A DNA stretch of 64,000 bases from Nocardioidaceae bacterium SCSIO 66511 (GTDB lineage Bacteria; Actinomycetota; Actinomycetes; Propionibacteriales; Nocardioidaceae): the NCBI GenBank assembly GCA_023100825.1, contig CP095846.1, positions 4,464,001-4,528,000 on the forward strand, in the 5' to 3' direction. The notes beneath the pieces were generated by a model. It was not told where the DNA came from. It saw nothing but the letters and a program-made list of their open reading frames with translations, and searched no databases. Positions 51,418-59,732 of the stretch are shown here, piece by piece. Both the position numbers and the translations under genes were made by a program. How positions within the stretch are numbered: position 1 is the first letter of the stretch; every line of letters begins with the position of its first letter.

Positions 51418-53733
51418 CTAGTGCCCCGTCTCGTCGTTGCCGTGGTTCGAGCGATTCTTTTCGCCTCGCCGTAGGTACTCGACCACTGCCCCTGGTGTGA
51501 TCGGTAGCTCGCCGATCGACGGTAGCCCGACGGCGTCGCTGACCGCACTCGCAATCGCCGCGCCCGCGCCCGTGAGGCCACCTTCGCCTGCTCCGCGTAC
51601 GCCCAGCGGGTTGGTGGTGGCAGGAGAGTCTTCGCATACGACGAGATCCGTCACGGGTATCTCGGACGCTGTCGGCATCAGGTAGTCCATGAACGTCGTC
51701 GCCTGCGGCTGACCCGCGTCGTCGTAGCGGAACTGCTCGAACAGCGCACCGCCGACACCCTGCGCGACACCGCCTCGAAGCTGGCCCTCGACGAGGGTGG
51801 GGTTGACGGCGCGTCCGACCTCGTACGCGACCAAGTAGTGCAGCACCTCGACTCCCCCGGTGCCCTCGTCGACCTCGACAACGCAGATATGCGCGCCGTA
51901 CGGATACGTCATGTGGTCGACGCTGAAGCGGTGTCGCGCAGACAACCCCGCCGGCTCGTCCGCTTTCAGCCAGCGGCTGCCCGGCTGCGCCGCCCGCCAC
52001 ACGTCGGCGAGCGGTACGGAGTTCGTCGCGGCGCCTCGTACCCGGACCTCGCCGGCAGCGACTTCGACGTCTGCGGGAGCCACCTCCATCATCCGCGCGC
52101 CGAGATCGCGTGCGCGGGCCGCAACCTCTTGGCCGGCGCCGCGCACTGCGCTTCCGGCCACGACGGTCGACCGACTCGCCCACGAACCCGTGCCGTAAGG
52201 CTGGAGCAGGGTGTCGCCGTTGACGACGTCGACGCGGTCGATGCTCACGCCGAACTCGTCAGCCACGATCTGCGCGAGCACCGTCTCTATCCCCTGGCCC
52301 AACGAAGTGCCGCCCGAGTGCACGCGGACGCGGCCGGTGCTCGTGATCTCGACGTCGGCCGTGTCGTGCGGGCCGAGTCCGCTCTTCTCCAAGAACATCG
52401 AGACGCCCATGCCGACCCGACGCCCGGCGGCGCGTGCATCAGCGACCAGCCCTGGCCAGCCGAGCTCGTCGGCACTCACGAGAGCGCGTTCGAGTAGGCC
52501 CGGATAGTCTCCTGCATCGAGCACCACCTCGGTGCCCAGCGTGCTCATCGACCTGGTGTGCGGGAGCTCTTCGGACGTCAACAGATTGCGGCGCCGTAGC
52601 TCGACCCGGTCGATGCCCAGCTCGGCAGCGGCCCGGTCGAACAGTTGCTCACGCGCGGTCGTGCCCTCGAATCGTCCCGGTGCGCGATAGGTGCCGCACG
52701 GCGTCTTGTTCGTGAGCGCGACCCGTACCCGCCCTTCGTACGCGGGGACCCGGTACGGACCCGGCAGCATGGCAAGCGTCAACTCGGGGACGATCACGCC
52801 GTGCGTTCGTACGTAGGCACCGTTGTCATGACGTACGTCGTCGCGAAGGCCGAGCAGTCGACCGTCGGCGTCGAACGCCGCTTCGATGCGATGCCGCTGC
52901 TCGCGCGAGTGGTTCACGGCGACCAGGTGCTCGGCGCGGTCTTCGACCCAGGCAACGGGCCGGCGGAGGCGGACAGCGAGCCAGGGTACGAGGAAGTCCT
53001 CCGGGTAGAACTCTCCTCGTACGCCGAACCCACCTCCCGCATCGACGGCGTGCATGCGGATCGAGCTCTGGTCGACGTCGAGCAGCTCGGCGAGCACCTG
53101 CCGGTTGAACACCGGGACCTTGGTCGCACCGAACACGTCGAGTGCGCCCGTCGCCGGGTGATACTCGACGGTCAGAGCGCGCGGCTCCATCGGCACCGCG
53201 GTGTGCCGGCCGATGGTCACCTCGGTCGACACGATCTTCTCGGCCGCTGCAAAGGCGGAATCGATGTCGCCGAAGCCGAGCGAGAGGGCATCGGCGACCG
53301 GAGCACGCTCGTCGTCGGCGTCGAGGACGACCTCGCGCTCCGAGATCTCAAAGTCGACCAGCTCCGCGGCATCTTCGGCGAGGTACGCCGACTCGGCGAC
53401 AACGGCTGCGATCGGCTCGCCGACATAGCGCACCGTCTCGCGAGCCAGTACGGGCTGCAGATACTCGGTCAGGTCTGCGTCACCGACATCGAGACGTACC
53501 GGGATGCGCAGGTCGGAAGGCAGGTCATCGGCCGTCACCACGTCGATGACGCCCGGCAACTCCAGCGCCGCGGTGGTGTCGAGCTCGCCGAGCACACCAT
53601 GCGCGATCGGCGAGCGGACGATGCGGACATGCACCGTACGCGCCGGGCGTACGTCTGCGCCGAAGCGACCCGCACCGACCAGGAGCCGGTGGTCCTCCTT
53701 ACGCGGCGTACGAAGCCCGATCTGCTCGGTCAT
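51418..53733 (-). CDS. Molybdopterin-binding catalytic subunit 2 of xanthine-oxidase-family hydroxylase
   Basis: 771 aa from ATG 53733 (ATGA overlap with the 2Fe-2S gene). Aldehyde oxidase/xanthine dehydrogenase a/b-hammerhead domain (about 15-125), then molybdopterin domains: DAGGGFGVRGEFYPED, NKTPCGTYRAPGR, GGTSLGQGIETVLAQI and the catalytic Glu in GVRGAGEGGLTGAG. The active-site loop lacks the Cys of CO dehydrogenase (AYRCSFR), so this is not CoxL. Hydroxylates an aromatic or heterocyclic carbon using water. Confidence 0.93.
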   Translation of the reverse strand: MTEQIGLRTPRKEDHRLLVGAGRFGADVRPARTVHVRIVRSPIAHGVLGELDTTAALELPGVIDVVTADDLPSDLRIPVRLDVGDADLTEYLQPVLARETVRYVGEPIAAVVAESAYLAEDAAELVDFEISEREVVLDADDERAPVADALSLGFGDIDSAFAAAEKIVSTEVTIGRHTAVPMEPRALTVEYHPATGALDVFGATKVPVFNRQVLAELLDVDQSSIRMHAVDAGGGFGVRGEFYPEDFLVPWLAVRLRRPVAWVEDRAEHLVAVNHSREQRHRIEAAFDADGRLLGLRDDVRHDNGAYVRTHGVIVPELTLAMLPGPYRVPAYEGRVRVALTNKTPCGTYRAPGRFEGTTAREQLFDRAAAELGIDRVELRRRNLLTSEELPHTRSMSTLGTEVVLDAGDYPGLLERALVSADELGWPGLVADARAAGRRVGMGVSMFLEKSGLGPHDTADVEITSTGRVRVHSGGTSLGQGIETVLAQIVADEFGVSIDRVDVVNGDTLLQPYGTGSWASRSTVVAGSAVRGAGQEVAARARDLGARMMEVAPADVEVAAGEVRVRGAATNSVPLADVWRAAQPGSRWLKADEPAGLSARHRFSVDHMTYPYGAHICVVEVDEGTGGVEVLHYLVAYEVGRAVNPTLVEGQLRGGVAQGVGGALFEQFRYDDAGQPQATTFMDYLMPTASEIPVTDLVVCEDSPATTNPLGVRGAGEGGLTGAGAAIASAVSDAVGLPSIGELPITPGAVVEYLRRGEKNRSNHGNDETGH

Positions 53734-54218
53734 GCCTGACGCTGCTCCCCGCGTGCCGCAGCGACCTCGACCACGGCGTCGACGATGCCCTGGTAGCCGG
53801 TGCAGCGGCAGAGGTTCGCGGAGACCACTTCGCGTACTTCTTCGGGATCTCCGGCGGGTTCGGTCGCGAGGTACGCCTCGGAGAGCATCAGGAAGCCCGG
53901 CGTGCAGAAGCCACACTGCAGGCCGTGATGTCGGCTGAAGGCCTGCTGCAGATCGCTGAGCTCGCCGTCCTCGGCGAGCGACTCGACCGTAGTCACCTCC
54001 GCGCCATCGGCTTGGACACCGAAGACGAGACAGGCCCGTACGGGTTCGCCGTCGAGCAGCACCGTGCAAGCACCGCAGATGCCGTGCTCGCAACCGAGGT
54101 GAGTTCCGGTCAGCCCGAGGTCGTCGCGCAGCGTGTCGGCGAGGGTCTTACGCGACTCCAGCAGTAGCTCGTGTTCGCGTCCGTTGACGGTGATCGTCAC
54201 CAGTTGACGGTCGATCAT
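53730..54218 (-). CDS. 2Fe-2S subunit of molybdenum hydroxylase
   Basis: 162 aa from ATG 54218. Two clusters: plant-ferredoxin type CEHGICGACTVLLDGEPVRAC and the helical CGFCTPGF with CRCTGYQGI. Passes electrons from the molybdenum centre to FAD. Overlaps both neighbouring catalytic-subunit genes by ATGA, so it is made in step with both. Confidence 0.96.
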   Translation of the reverse strand: MIDRQLVTITVNGREHELLLESRKTLADTLRDDLGLTGTHLGCEHGICGACTVLLDGEPVRACLVFGVQADGAEVTTVESLAEDGELSDLQQAFSRHHGLQCGFCTPGFLMLSEAYLATEPAGDPEEVREVVSANLCRCTGYQGIVDAVVEVAAARGEQRQA

Positions 54219-56608
54219 GGGGCCTCCTGCTTCGTTCTGGTCGCGCTGTCGTCGACGGCGGATCCGCTCAAGATGTGCAACAGGTCGGCCGGGCGTACGG
54301 GCACATGGTCGATGTCGGCGCCGTACGCACGGAGTGCGTCGTTGAGTGCGGACACCACCGTGGCGGGTGCCCCGATCGTGCCGCCCTCGCCCATGCCCTT
54401 CGCACCCGTCTCGGTCTGGTCGCACGGGGTCTCGAGGTGGTGGACGGCGATCGGCGGGATCTCGCTGGCGGTCGGCACCAAGTAGTCCATGAATGTGCCC
54501 GCGAGCGGCTGGCCTTCGGGTGAGTAGACGAGCTCCTCGTACAACGCCGACGCGATGCCCTGCGCAACCCCGCCACGTACCTGGCCATCGACGATCATCG
54601 GGTTGACGACGACTCCGCAGTCTTCGACGACGATGTAGTCGACGACCCGCGCGTCGCCGGTGCCGGGGTCGACCTCGACGAGCGCGGCATGTGCGGCGTT
54701 CGAGAACATGCCCGGCGGATCGGCAGCGCCGCGCGCCTCTAGGAGCTGCTCGTCGTTGTTGTGCAGCTCGTGTGCGCGGAAGTGCACGGTCGCCGCGATC
54801 TGCTCGATCGGCAGCGCCGCGTCGGGAGCTCCCCGCACCTCGGCTCGTCCCTCGACGAGCTCGATATCTGCGGGATCGGCCTCGAGCAGCTCGCCGGCGA
54901 TCTGCTTCAGCTTGTCGCCGAGCCGGCGCGCCGCCACCGCCGCGGAGCCACCACCGATCACCAGTGACCGGCTGCCGAACGTACCCCAGCCGAAGCTGAC
55001 GAGGTCGGTGTCTCCTTGCCGCAGCTTGACCCGATCGGGACTAATACCGAGCCGATCCGCGACGATCTGCGCGAACGTCGTCTCATGGCCTTGGCCATGG
55101 CCACAGGTGCCGCTGGTGACGGTCACCTCGCCAGAGGCGTCCATTCGTACGTGCGACACCTCGAAACCGGGCGTCATCTGCATCTTGCGCATGCCCATGG
55201 TCGGCGTGCCGTACGCGGTGCGCTCGGAGAAGTTCGCGATGCCGATGCCCCGGATGAGCCCGTCGTCGGTCGTGCCGCGACGCTCCCACCACCCGGCCTT
55301 GCCGACCTCTTCGACGAGGCGGTCGAGCGACTCGACGTACGAACCCGGTTCATAGGTGATGCCGTTGGGACCGGTGTACGGGAACTCCTCGGCGTGGACG
55401 GTGTTGCGGCGCCGGATCTCGACCCGGTCGATACCGAGACGCCTTGCTGCCTTGTCCATCAGGCGTTCCATGACCAGTACGATCTGCGGCCGTGAGACTC
55501 CGCGGTACGGTGCCGTCGGCGGCTTGTTCGTCGCGACGCCGCGGGCGCGCGCGGCGTACCGGCCGACCTTGTAGACCCCCGGCAGCTCGGTGGCGGCCAT
55601 CAGCGGCTCGACGCCACAACTGAACGGATACGCGGAGTACGCGCCGATATTGCAGCGGATGTCGGCGTCGACACCTACCAAGGTGCCGTCGTCGTTGAAA
55701 CCGGCTCGTACGCGGTACTCCTGCTCGCGTCCGTGGAACGCGGCCGTGAGGTTCTCCTGCCGATCCTCGCTCCAGCGCACAGCGTGACCGAGGCGTTGCG
55801 ACGCGGCCGCGACCACGACCTCCTCGCGGCCGACGACGCATTTGAGCCCGAAACCGCCGCCGACGTCGGGAGCAATCACGCGCACGCGACGCTCTGGGAG
55901 ACCGAGTGCCTGTGCGACTCCGCTGCGTACCTGATGCGGCACCTGGGTGGATACGTGGAGCACAAGCTGGTCGTCGCGCTCGTGGAGTCGCGCATGGCAG
56001 GCGCGCCCTTCCATCGGAGCCGCGGTGACCCGTCCGCTGGTGATGGTCTCCTCGAGGACGAGTGACGCGCGGTCGAACTCGTCCTCGAGGAAGTCATCGG
56101 CGAACATCTGCAGGTCGACCAGCACGCTGTCCGGCGCTTCGTCATGTGGCGACGGCCCGCCCGAGTCGACATCGGCGATCGACAACACCGCCTTCGCCTC
56201 CTCGAAATCGCAGAACACCAGGTCAGCTGCGTCTTCGGCCAGGTAGCGGGTCTCGGCGATCACGACCGCAACCGGCTCGCTTGCGTACCGAATGCGGTCG
56301 AACGCAAGCAACGGCATCTCGGTGGCGATGAACTCCTCGCGTTCGAGTGCCGCGGTGAGCTGGGGCCGACCGAGGTCGTCGGCGGTCAGCACCGCCTGGA
56401 CGCCGGGCATCGCCAGCGCCTCGGTCGCGTCGATCGACAGCAGCCTGCCCGCCGCGATTGGCGAGCGTACGAAGGCGGCGTGGTACGCATGCGGGTCGGC
56501 GATGTCGTCGACGAACTGCCCGGAGCCGCGGAGCATCCGCGGATCCTCGCGCCGCGGCAGCCGGTTGCCCACCCACTGCTTCGTGGTCGGGCGGGTCGGG
56601 CTGGTCAC
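54215..56608 (-). CDS. Molybdopterin-binding catalytic subunit 1 of xanthine-oxidase-family hydroxylase
   Basis: 797 aa. Opens VGNRLPRREDPRMLRGSGQF, as in CoxL-like proteins. Molybdopterin motifs: DVGGGFGLKCVVGREE, TAPYRGVSRPQ, GTCGHGQGHETTFAQI, and the catalytic Glu in AKGMGEGGTIG. The loop PYRGVSRPQ marks a form II CO-dehydrogenase-like protein rather than a true CO dehydrogenase. Only moderately similar to subunit 2 in the same operon; both are full length with the catalytic Glu present. Confidence 0.93.
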   Translation of the reverse strand: MTSPTRPTTKQWVGNRLPRREDPRMLRGSGQFVDDIADPHAYHAAFVRSPIAAGRLLSIDATEALAMPGVQAVLTADDLGRPQLTAALEREEFIATEMPLLAFDRIRYASEPVAVVIAETRYLAEDAADLVFCDFEEAKAVLSIADVDSGGPSPHDEAPDSVLVDLQMFADDFLEDEFDRASLVLEETITSGRVTAAPMEGRACHARLHERDDQLVLHVSTQVPHQVRSGVAQALGLPERRVRVIAPDVGGGFGLKCVVGREEVVVAAASQRLGHAVRWSEDRQENLTAAFHGREQEYRVRAGFNDDGTLVGVDADIRCNIGAYSAYPFSCGVEPLMAATELPGVYKVGRYAARARGVATNKPPTAPYRGVSRPQIVLVMERLMDKAARRLGIDRVEIRRRNTVHAEEFPYTGPNGITYEPGSYVESLDRLVEEVGKAGWWERRGTTDDGLIRGIGIANFSERTAYGTPTMGMRKMQMTPGFEVSHVRMDASGEVTVTSGTCGHGQGHETTFAQIVADRLGISPDRVKLRQGDTDLVSFGWGTFGSRSLVIGGGSAAVAARRLGDKLKQIAGELLEADPADIELVEGRAEVRGAPDAALPIEQIAATVHFRAHELHNNDEQLLEARGAADPPGMFSNAAHAALVEVDPGTGDARVVDYIVVEDCGVVVNPMIVDGQVRGGVAQGIASALYEELVYSPEGQPLAGTFMDYLVPTASEIPPIAVHHLETPCDQTETGAKGMGEGGTIGAPATVVSALNDALRAYGADIDHVPVRPADLLHILSGSAVDDSATRTKQEAP

Positions 56609-57471
56609 GGCGCGCTCCCGGCGTACGCCTCCGCGAACGCGCGTGCCGTGAGCGTCTCGACGAGATGTCTGCGGTAGTTGTCATCGCCATGCACGTCGCT
56701 GCTCGGCCGGATCGAGGCAGCAGCGCACCGAGCAGCCTCCGCCCAGGTGGCCTCGGTCGGTGCCGCGCCCTCAACGATCGCCTCGGCCTCGGCGACACGT
56801 AGCGGCTCCGTGCCGACTCCGCCGAGGACGACACCGACGTCGCGGCATTTGCCGTCGGCGACATCGAATGCAACGGCAGCCGCGGCGATCGCGAAGTCTC
56901 CGCGACGACGGGCGTACTCGGTGAGGGCGCCGTACGGGCGCGGCCGGTTGAAGCGCGTCTCGATCAGCATCTCGGTCGGCTCGGCGGCCGTGGTGAGGAA
57001 GCCGGTGAACCAGTCGGCGCTGGTGACCCGCCGAGTGCCGTTCGTACCCTTGACGACGACATCGGCGTCGAACAGCCGCGCCAGGATGCACCATTCCGCA
57101 GTGGGGTCGGAGTGCGCGATGCTGCCGCCGACGGTTCCGCGGGAGCGGATCGGGTAATGACCGATCCAACGGGCTGCGCGTGGGAGTAGGTCGAACCCGT
57201 CGCGTACGTCGGCCGACCGGTCCGTTTCGAGGGTTCGGTGCCGGGTGAGTGCCCCGACGCACAGCGCGTCACCGTCGCGCCGGATGTAGTCGAGCCCGCC
57301 GACCCGGTTGATGTCGACGAGGGCGCTCGGCCGGGCCAACCGGAAGTTGAGCATCGGAGCGAGGGACTGGCCACCGGCGAGGATCTTGGCGTCATCGCCG
57401 AGTTCGGTCAGTAGCTCGACGACCTCGTCGGGCGTGTACGCCCGGTGGTACTCGAACGGCGCTGGTTTCAC
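56605..57471 (-). CDS. FAD-binding subunit of molybdenum hydroxylase (CoxM-like)
   Basis: 288 aa (GTG 57471, GAGGTGA upstream). FAD motifs AGGQSLAPMLNFRLARPSAL and GTVGGSIAHSDP; CO_deh_flav_C at the C-terminal third. Receives electrons from the 2Fe-2S clusters. First gene of the operon, transcribed from the divergent promoter that holds GntR site D; ATGA overlap with the next gene. Confidence 0.95.
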   Translation of the reverse strand: MKPAPFEYHRAYTPDEVVELLTELGDDAKILAGGQSLAPMLNFRLARPSALVDINRVGGLDYIRRDGDALCVGALTRHRTLETDRSADVRDGFDLLPRAARWIGHYPIRSRGTVGGSIAHSDPTAEWCILARLFDADVVVKGTNGTRRVTSADWFTGFLTTAAEPTEMLIETRFNRPRPYGALTEYARRRGDFAIAAAAVAFDVADGKCRDVGVVLGGVGTEPLRVAEAEAIVEGAAPTEATWAEAARCAAASIRPSSDVHGDDNYRRHLVETLTARAFAEAYAGSAP

Positions 57472-57494
57472 GTCTCACCTCTTCGGACGACCGA

Positions 57495-57507
57495 TGATAT
57501 ACCATAT
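57495..57507. promoter_or_regulatory. GntR operator site D (divergent promoter)
   Basis: TGATATACCATAT between the FAD-subunit gene and the crotonase gene, 24 bp from either start. It should control both transcription units, including the GntR gene itself. Same core as site A. Confidence 0.78.
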
Positions 57508-57531
57508 CGCAGAGCCTGGACGGAGGACAGC

Positions 57532-58233
57532 GTGAGCGATCTTCGCATCGATCGACCTACCGAGTTCGGCGGCGCGATCCGCGTCCTGATCGACCGCCCC
57601 GATCGGCGCAACGCACTCACCTACGAGACCGTCCGCCACCTGTACGACGTGCTCGGCGACGACACCACGAACGTACTCGTCCTCGGCAGCTCGACCCCGG
57701 GAATCTTCAGCTCGGGCGCGGACCTCGATACCGATGACACGACCCGTGCCCGGCTATCGGATCTCCTGTACGCCTGCTACCTGCGCATGGTCACCCGACC
57801 GGGCGTGGTGGTCGCGGTCGTCGACGGCGCGGCCGTCGGCGGCGGCGCACAGCTGTCGACCGCCGCCGATCTGCGAATCGCCTCCGACCGAGCGCGCTGG
57901 CGGTGGGTCGGCCCGGGACACGGGCTCGCTGTGGGTGCGTGGATCCTGCCCGACCTGGTCGGCCGGTCGTACGGACTCGATCTGGCCCTCACCGGAAGCT
58001 GGCTCGGCGCCGACGACGCGGTACGCGCCGGCCTCGTCGGCCGCCTCCACGACGACCCGTGGGGGCGTACAGAGGAGATCGTGTCGCGACTTGCGTCGGC
58101 AGACGCCGCGGCGCTCGCCCGAGTCAAACAGGTCGCCACCAGGCCGCAGCTGCTGTCGGCACTCAGCACCGAGCGCGAGCGGAACCGGGCGGCGTGGTCC
58201 GGCCGTGCCCCGCGTTCCGGACCGAACTCTTGA
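57532..58233 (+). CDS. Enoyl-CoA hydratase/isomerase-family protein lacking catalytic glutamates
   Basis: 233 aa from GTG 57532 (GGAGG upstream). Crotonase fold: IDRPDRRNALTYETV, oxyanion hole residues in IFSSGADL and DGAAVGGGAQL. The two Glu residues of true hydratases are absent: GGGCE is GGGAQ (Gln107) and the LPEV position is Gly127 (WRWVGPGHGL). It is therefore probably a different crotonase activity (isomerase, hydrolase, decarboxylase) or a non-hydratase. Under GntR site D. Confidence 0.88.
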   Translation: MSDLRIDRPTEFGGAIRVLIDRPDRRNALTYETVRHLYDVLGDDTTNVLVLGSSTPGIFSSGADLDTDDTTRARLSDLLYACYLRMVTRPGVVVAVVDGAAVGGGAQLSTAADLRIASDRARWRWVGPGHGLAVGAWILPDLVGRSYGLDLALTGSWLGADDAVRAGLVGRLHDDPWGRTEEIVSRLASADAAALARVKQVATRPQLLSALSTERERNRAAWSGRAPRSGPNS

Positions 58234-58252
58234 CGCCGTCGCGCAATCGGTA

Positions 58253-58266
58253 TTTGATATACCAAA
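58253..58266. promoter_or_regulatory. GntR operator site E
   Basis: TTTGATATACCAAA, the full 14-bp consensus, 16 bp before the SDR start and 19 bp after the crotonase stop. It implies a separate promoter for SDR/coxG/hydrolase. Confidence 0.8.
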
Positions 58267-58282
58267 GCTCGAGGAGGAATCG

Positions 58283-59089
58283 ATGGACCTCAACCTGACC
58301 GATAAGGTCGCCTTCGTCACCGGCGCCAGCAAGGGAATTGGGCGCGACGTCGCCGCACAGCTCGCGGCCGAGGGCTGCGACGTGGTGATCACCGCGCGAG
58401 GCCAGGAGGACCTCGAGAAGACCGCGGCCGATCTCTCCGCGCAGACCGGCCGCAAGGTCGTCGCCAAAGCAGGCGATATGAGCCAGGCCGATGACGTCGA
58501 CCGCTGCGTACGCGCCGCGCTCGATGAGTTCGGGCGGATCGACATCCTCGTCACCTGCGCCGGCAGCTCGCCGGGCGGACTCCTGGAGGAGCTCACCGAA
58601 GAGCAGTGGATGCAGAGCCTGAACCTCAAGTTCATGGGGTACGTACGCACCGTTCGCTCGGTCGTACCCCATATGGTCGAGCGCGGCTCCGGCTCGATCG
58701 TGCTCGTCGTCGGCAACGACGGGCTGAAGCCGAGCTACTGGGAGATGACCGCCGGCGCAGCGAACGCCGCGGACCTCAACTTCGCTTCATCGATCGCCGA
58801 CCAGTACGGCCCGCAGGGCGTACGCGTCAACACGGTCAACCCCGGCCCCGTCGACACCGACCGCTGGGACGGCCTGGAGAAGGCCTTCGCCCGCGACATG
58901 GGCGTCGACCAGGCTGAGGCGCGGCGACGCGCCGAGGACTCCATTCCGTTCGGGCGGATCACTCGACCCGATGAGGTTGCGGCACTCGTGACCTTCCTGG
59001 CGTCCGACATCGCGGCCAGCGTGCACGGCGCACATGTGCCGATCGACGGCGCCCAGCGCAAGGCGCTGATGGAGCGCAGCCGGGGATGA
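58283..59089 (+). CDS. SDR-family protein without the YxxxK catalytic motif
   Basis: 268 aa from ATG 58283 (AGGAGG upstream). NAD(P) motif TGASKGIG (13-20) and structural CAG (92-94) are kept, as is PGPVDT. But the catalytic Tyr and Lys are replaced (Ala157, Asn161 in TAGAANAADLNF), and the Ser position reads VVGND. Substrate binding with redox chemistry by another route, or a non-redox or regulatory role, is likely. Overlaps coxG by ATGA. Confidence 0.88.
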   Translation: MDLNLTDKVAFVTGASKGIGRDVAAQLAAEGCDVVITARGQEDLEKTAADLSAQTGRKVVAKAGDMSQADDVDRCVRAALDEFGRIDILVTCAGSSPGGLLEELTEEQWMQSLNLKFMGYVRTVRSVVPHMVERGSGSIVLVVGNDGLKPSYWEMTAGAANAADLNFASSIADQYGPQGVRVNTVNPGPVDTDRWDGLEKAFARDMGVDQAEARRRAEDSIPFGRITRPDEVAALVTFLASDIAASVHGAHVPIDGAQRKALMERSRG

Positions 59090-59721
59090 AGCTCACGAAC
59101 GCGTTCCGCATCGAGCGGCCCGCGTCCGAGGTCTTCGACGCATTCCTCGACGTCGAGCGGGTCGCGACCTGCATGCCGGGTGCTCGACTCACCGGGCACC
59201 CAGCAGACGACACGTACGAAGGCGAGGTCTCCGTCAAGGTCGGTCCGCTCGGCGTCTCGTACGCGGGTCAGCTACGCGTACTCGAGGTCGACGACGACCA
59301 ACGCCGGCTCACGATGCGGGCGAAGGGACGCGAGCAACGCGGTGCCGGCAATGCCGACGCGTACATCGTGGCGCACGTACGCGATGACGGCGACGGCACT
59401 CTGGTCGAGATCGACACCGAGCTGAACATCCGCGGCAAGGTCGCGCAGTTCGGCCGCGGTGTCATCGGCGAGGTCACCGACGGCGTGATGCAGACGTTCG
59501 CCGGCAACGTCGCCGATCTTCTTGCCGGCAGGCGCGAGTCCGCTGCCGCGACGAGCGACGCGCAGGCCGAGCCGGCGACCGCGCAGCCCGAGCAGAGCCT
59601 CGACGCGTGGAGCATTCTCGTTCGGCCGATGCTGCAACGCCATGCTGGCCAGATCACGACGGTCGTTTGCGCCGGAGTAGCCGCCTATGTCGGCGCGCGC
59701 ATCGGCGCACGCCGCCGCTGA
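59086..59721 (+). CDS. CoxG-like SRPBCC protein with C-terminal membrane anchor
   Basis: 211 aa. CoxG fold: FRIERPASEVFDAFLDVERV, CMPGARLTG, and GRGVIGEVTDGVMQTFAGN. After an Ala/Pro-rich linker a C-terminal helix (about 190-206, VVCAGVAAYVGARIG) anchors it. In CO-dehydrogenase systems CoxG links the soluble hydroxylase to the membrane respiratory chain; here it would serve the two-catalytic-subunit hydroxylase. Confidence 0.92.
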   Translation: MKLTNAFRIERPASEVFDAFLDVERVATCMPGARLTGHPADDTYEGEVSVKVGPLGVSYAGQLRVLEVDDDQRRLTMRAKGREQRGAGNADAYIVAHVRDDGDGTLVEIDTELNIRGKVAQFGRGVIGEVTDGVMQTFAGNVADLLAGRRESAAATSDAQAEPATAQPEQSLDAWSILVRPMLQRHAGQITTVVCAGVAAYVGARIGARRR

Positions 59722-59732
59722 CAGGAGGATCC

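Noticed and set aside
52645-53739. Plus-strand frame opposite molybdenum catalytic subunit 2
   Set aside because: Antisense shadow without any recognisable motif.
51418-57471. Aerobic CO dehydrogenase (coxMSL)
   Set aside because: Neither large subunit has the AYRCSFR active-site Cys loop, and two large subunits are present; assigned to the wider xanthine-oxidase family instead.
44539-57471. Oxidative pyrimidine (uracil/barbiturate) pathway
   Set aside because: The amidase plus MatB-like pair and a molybdenum hydroxylase fit the idea, but no barbiturase gene is present and the crotonase, SDR and hydrolase have no place in it. Kept only as a hint about the end product.
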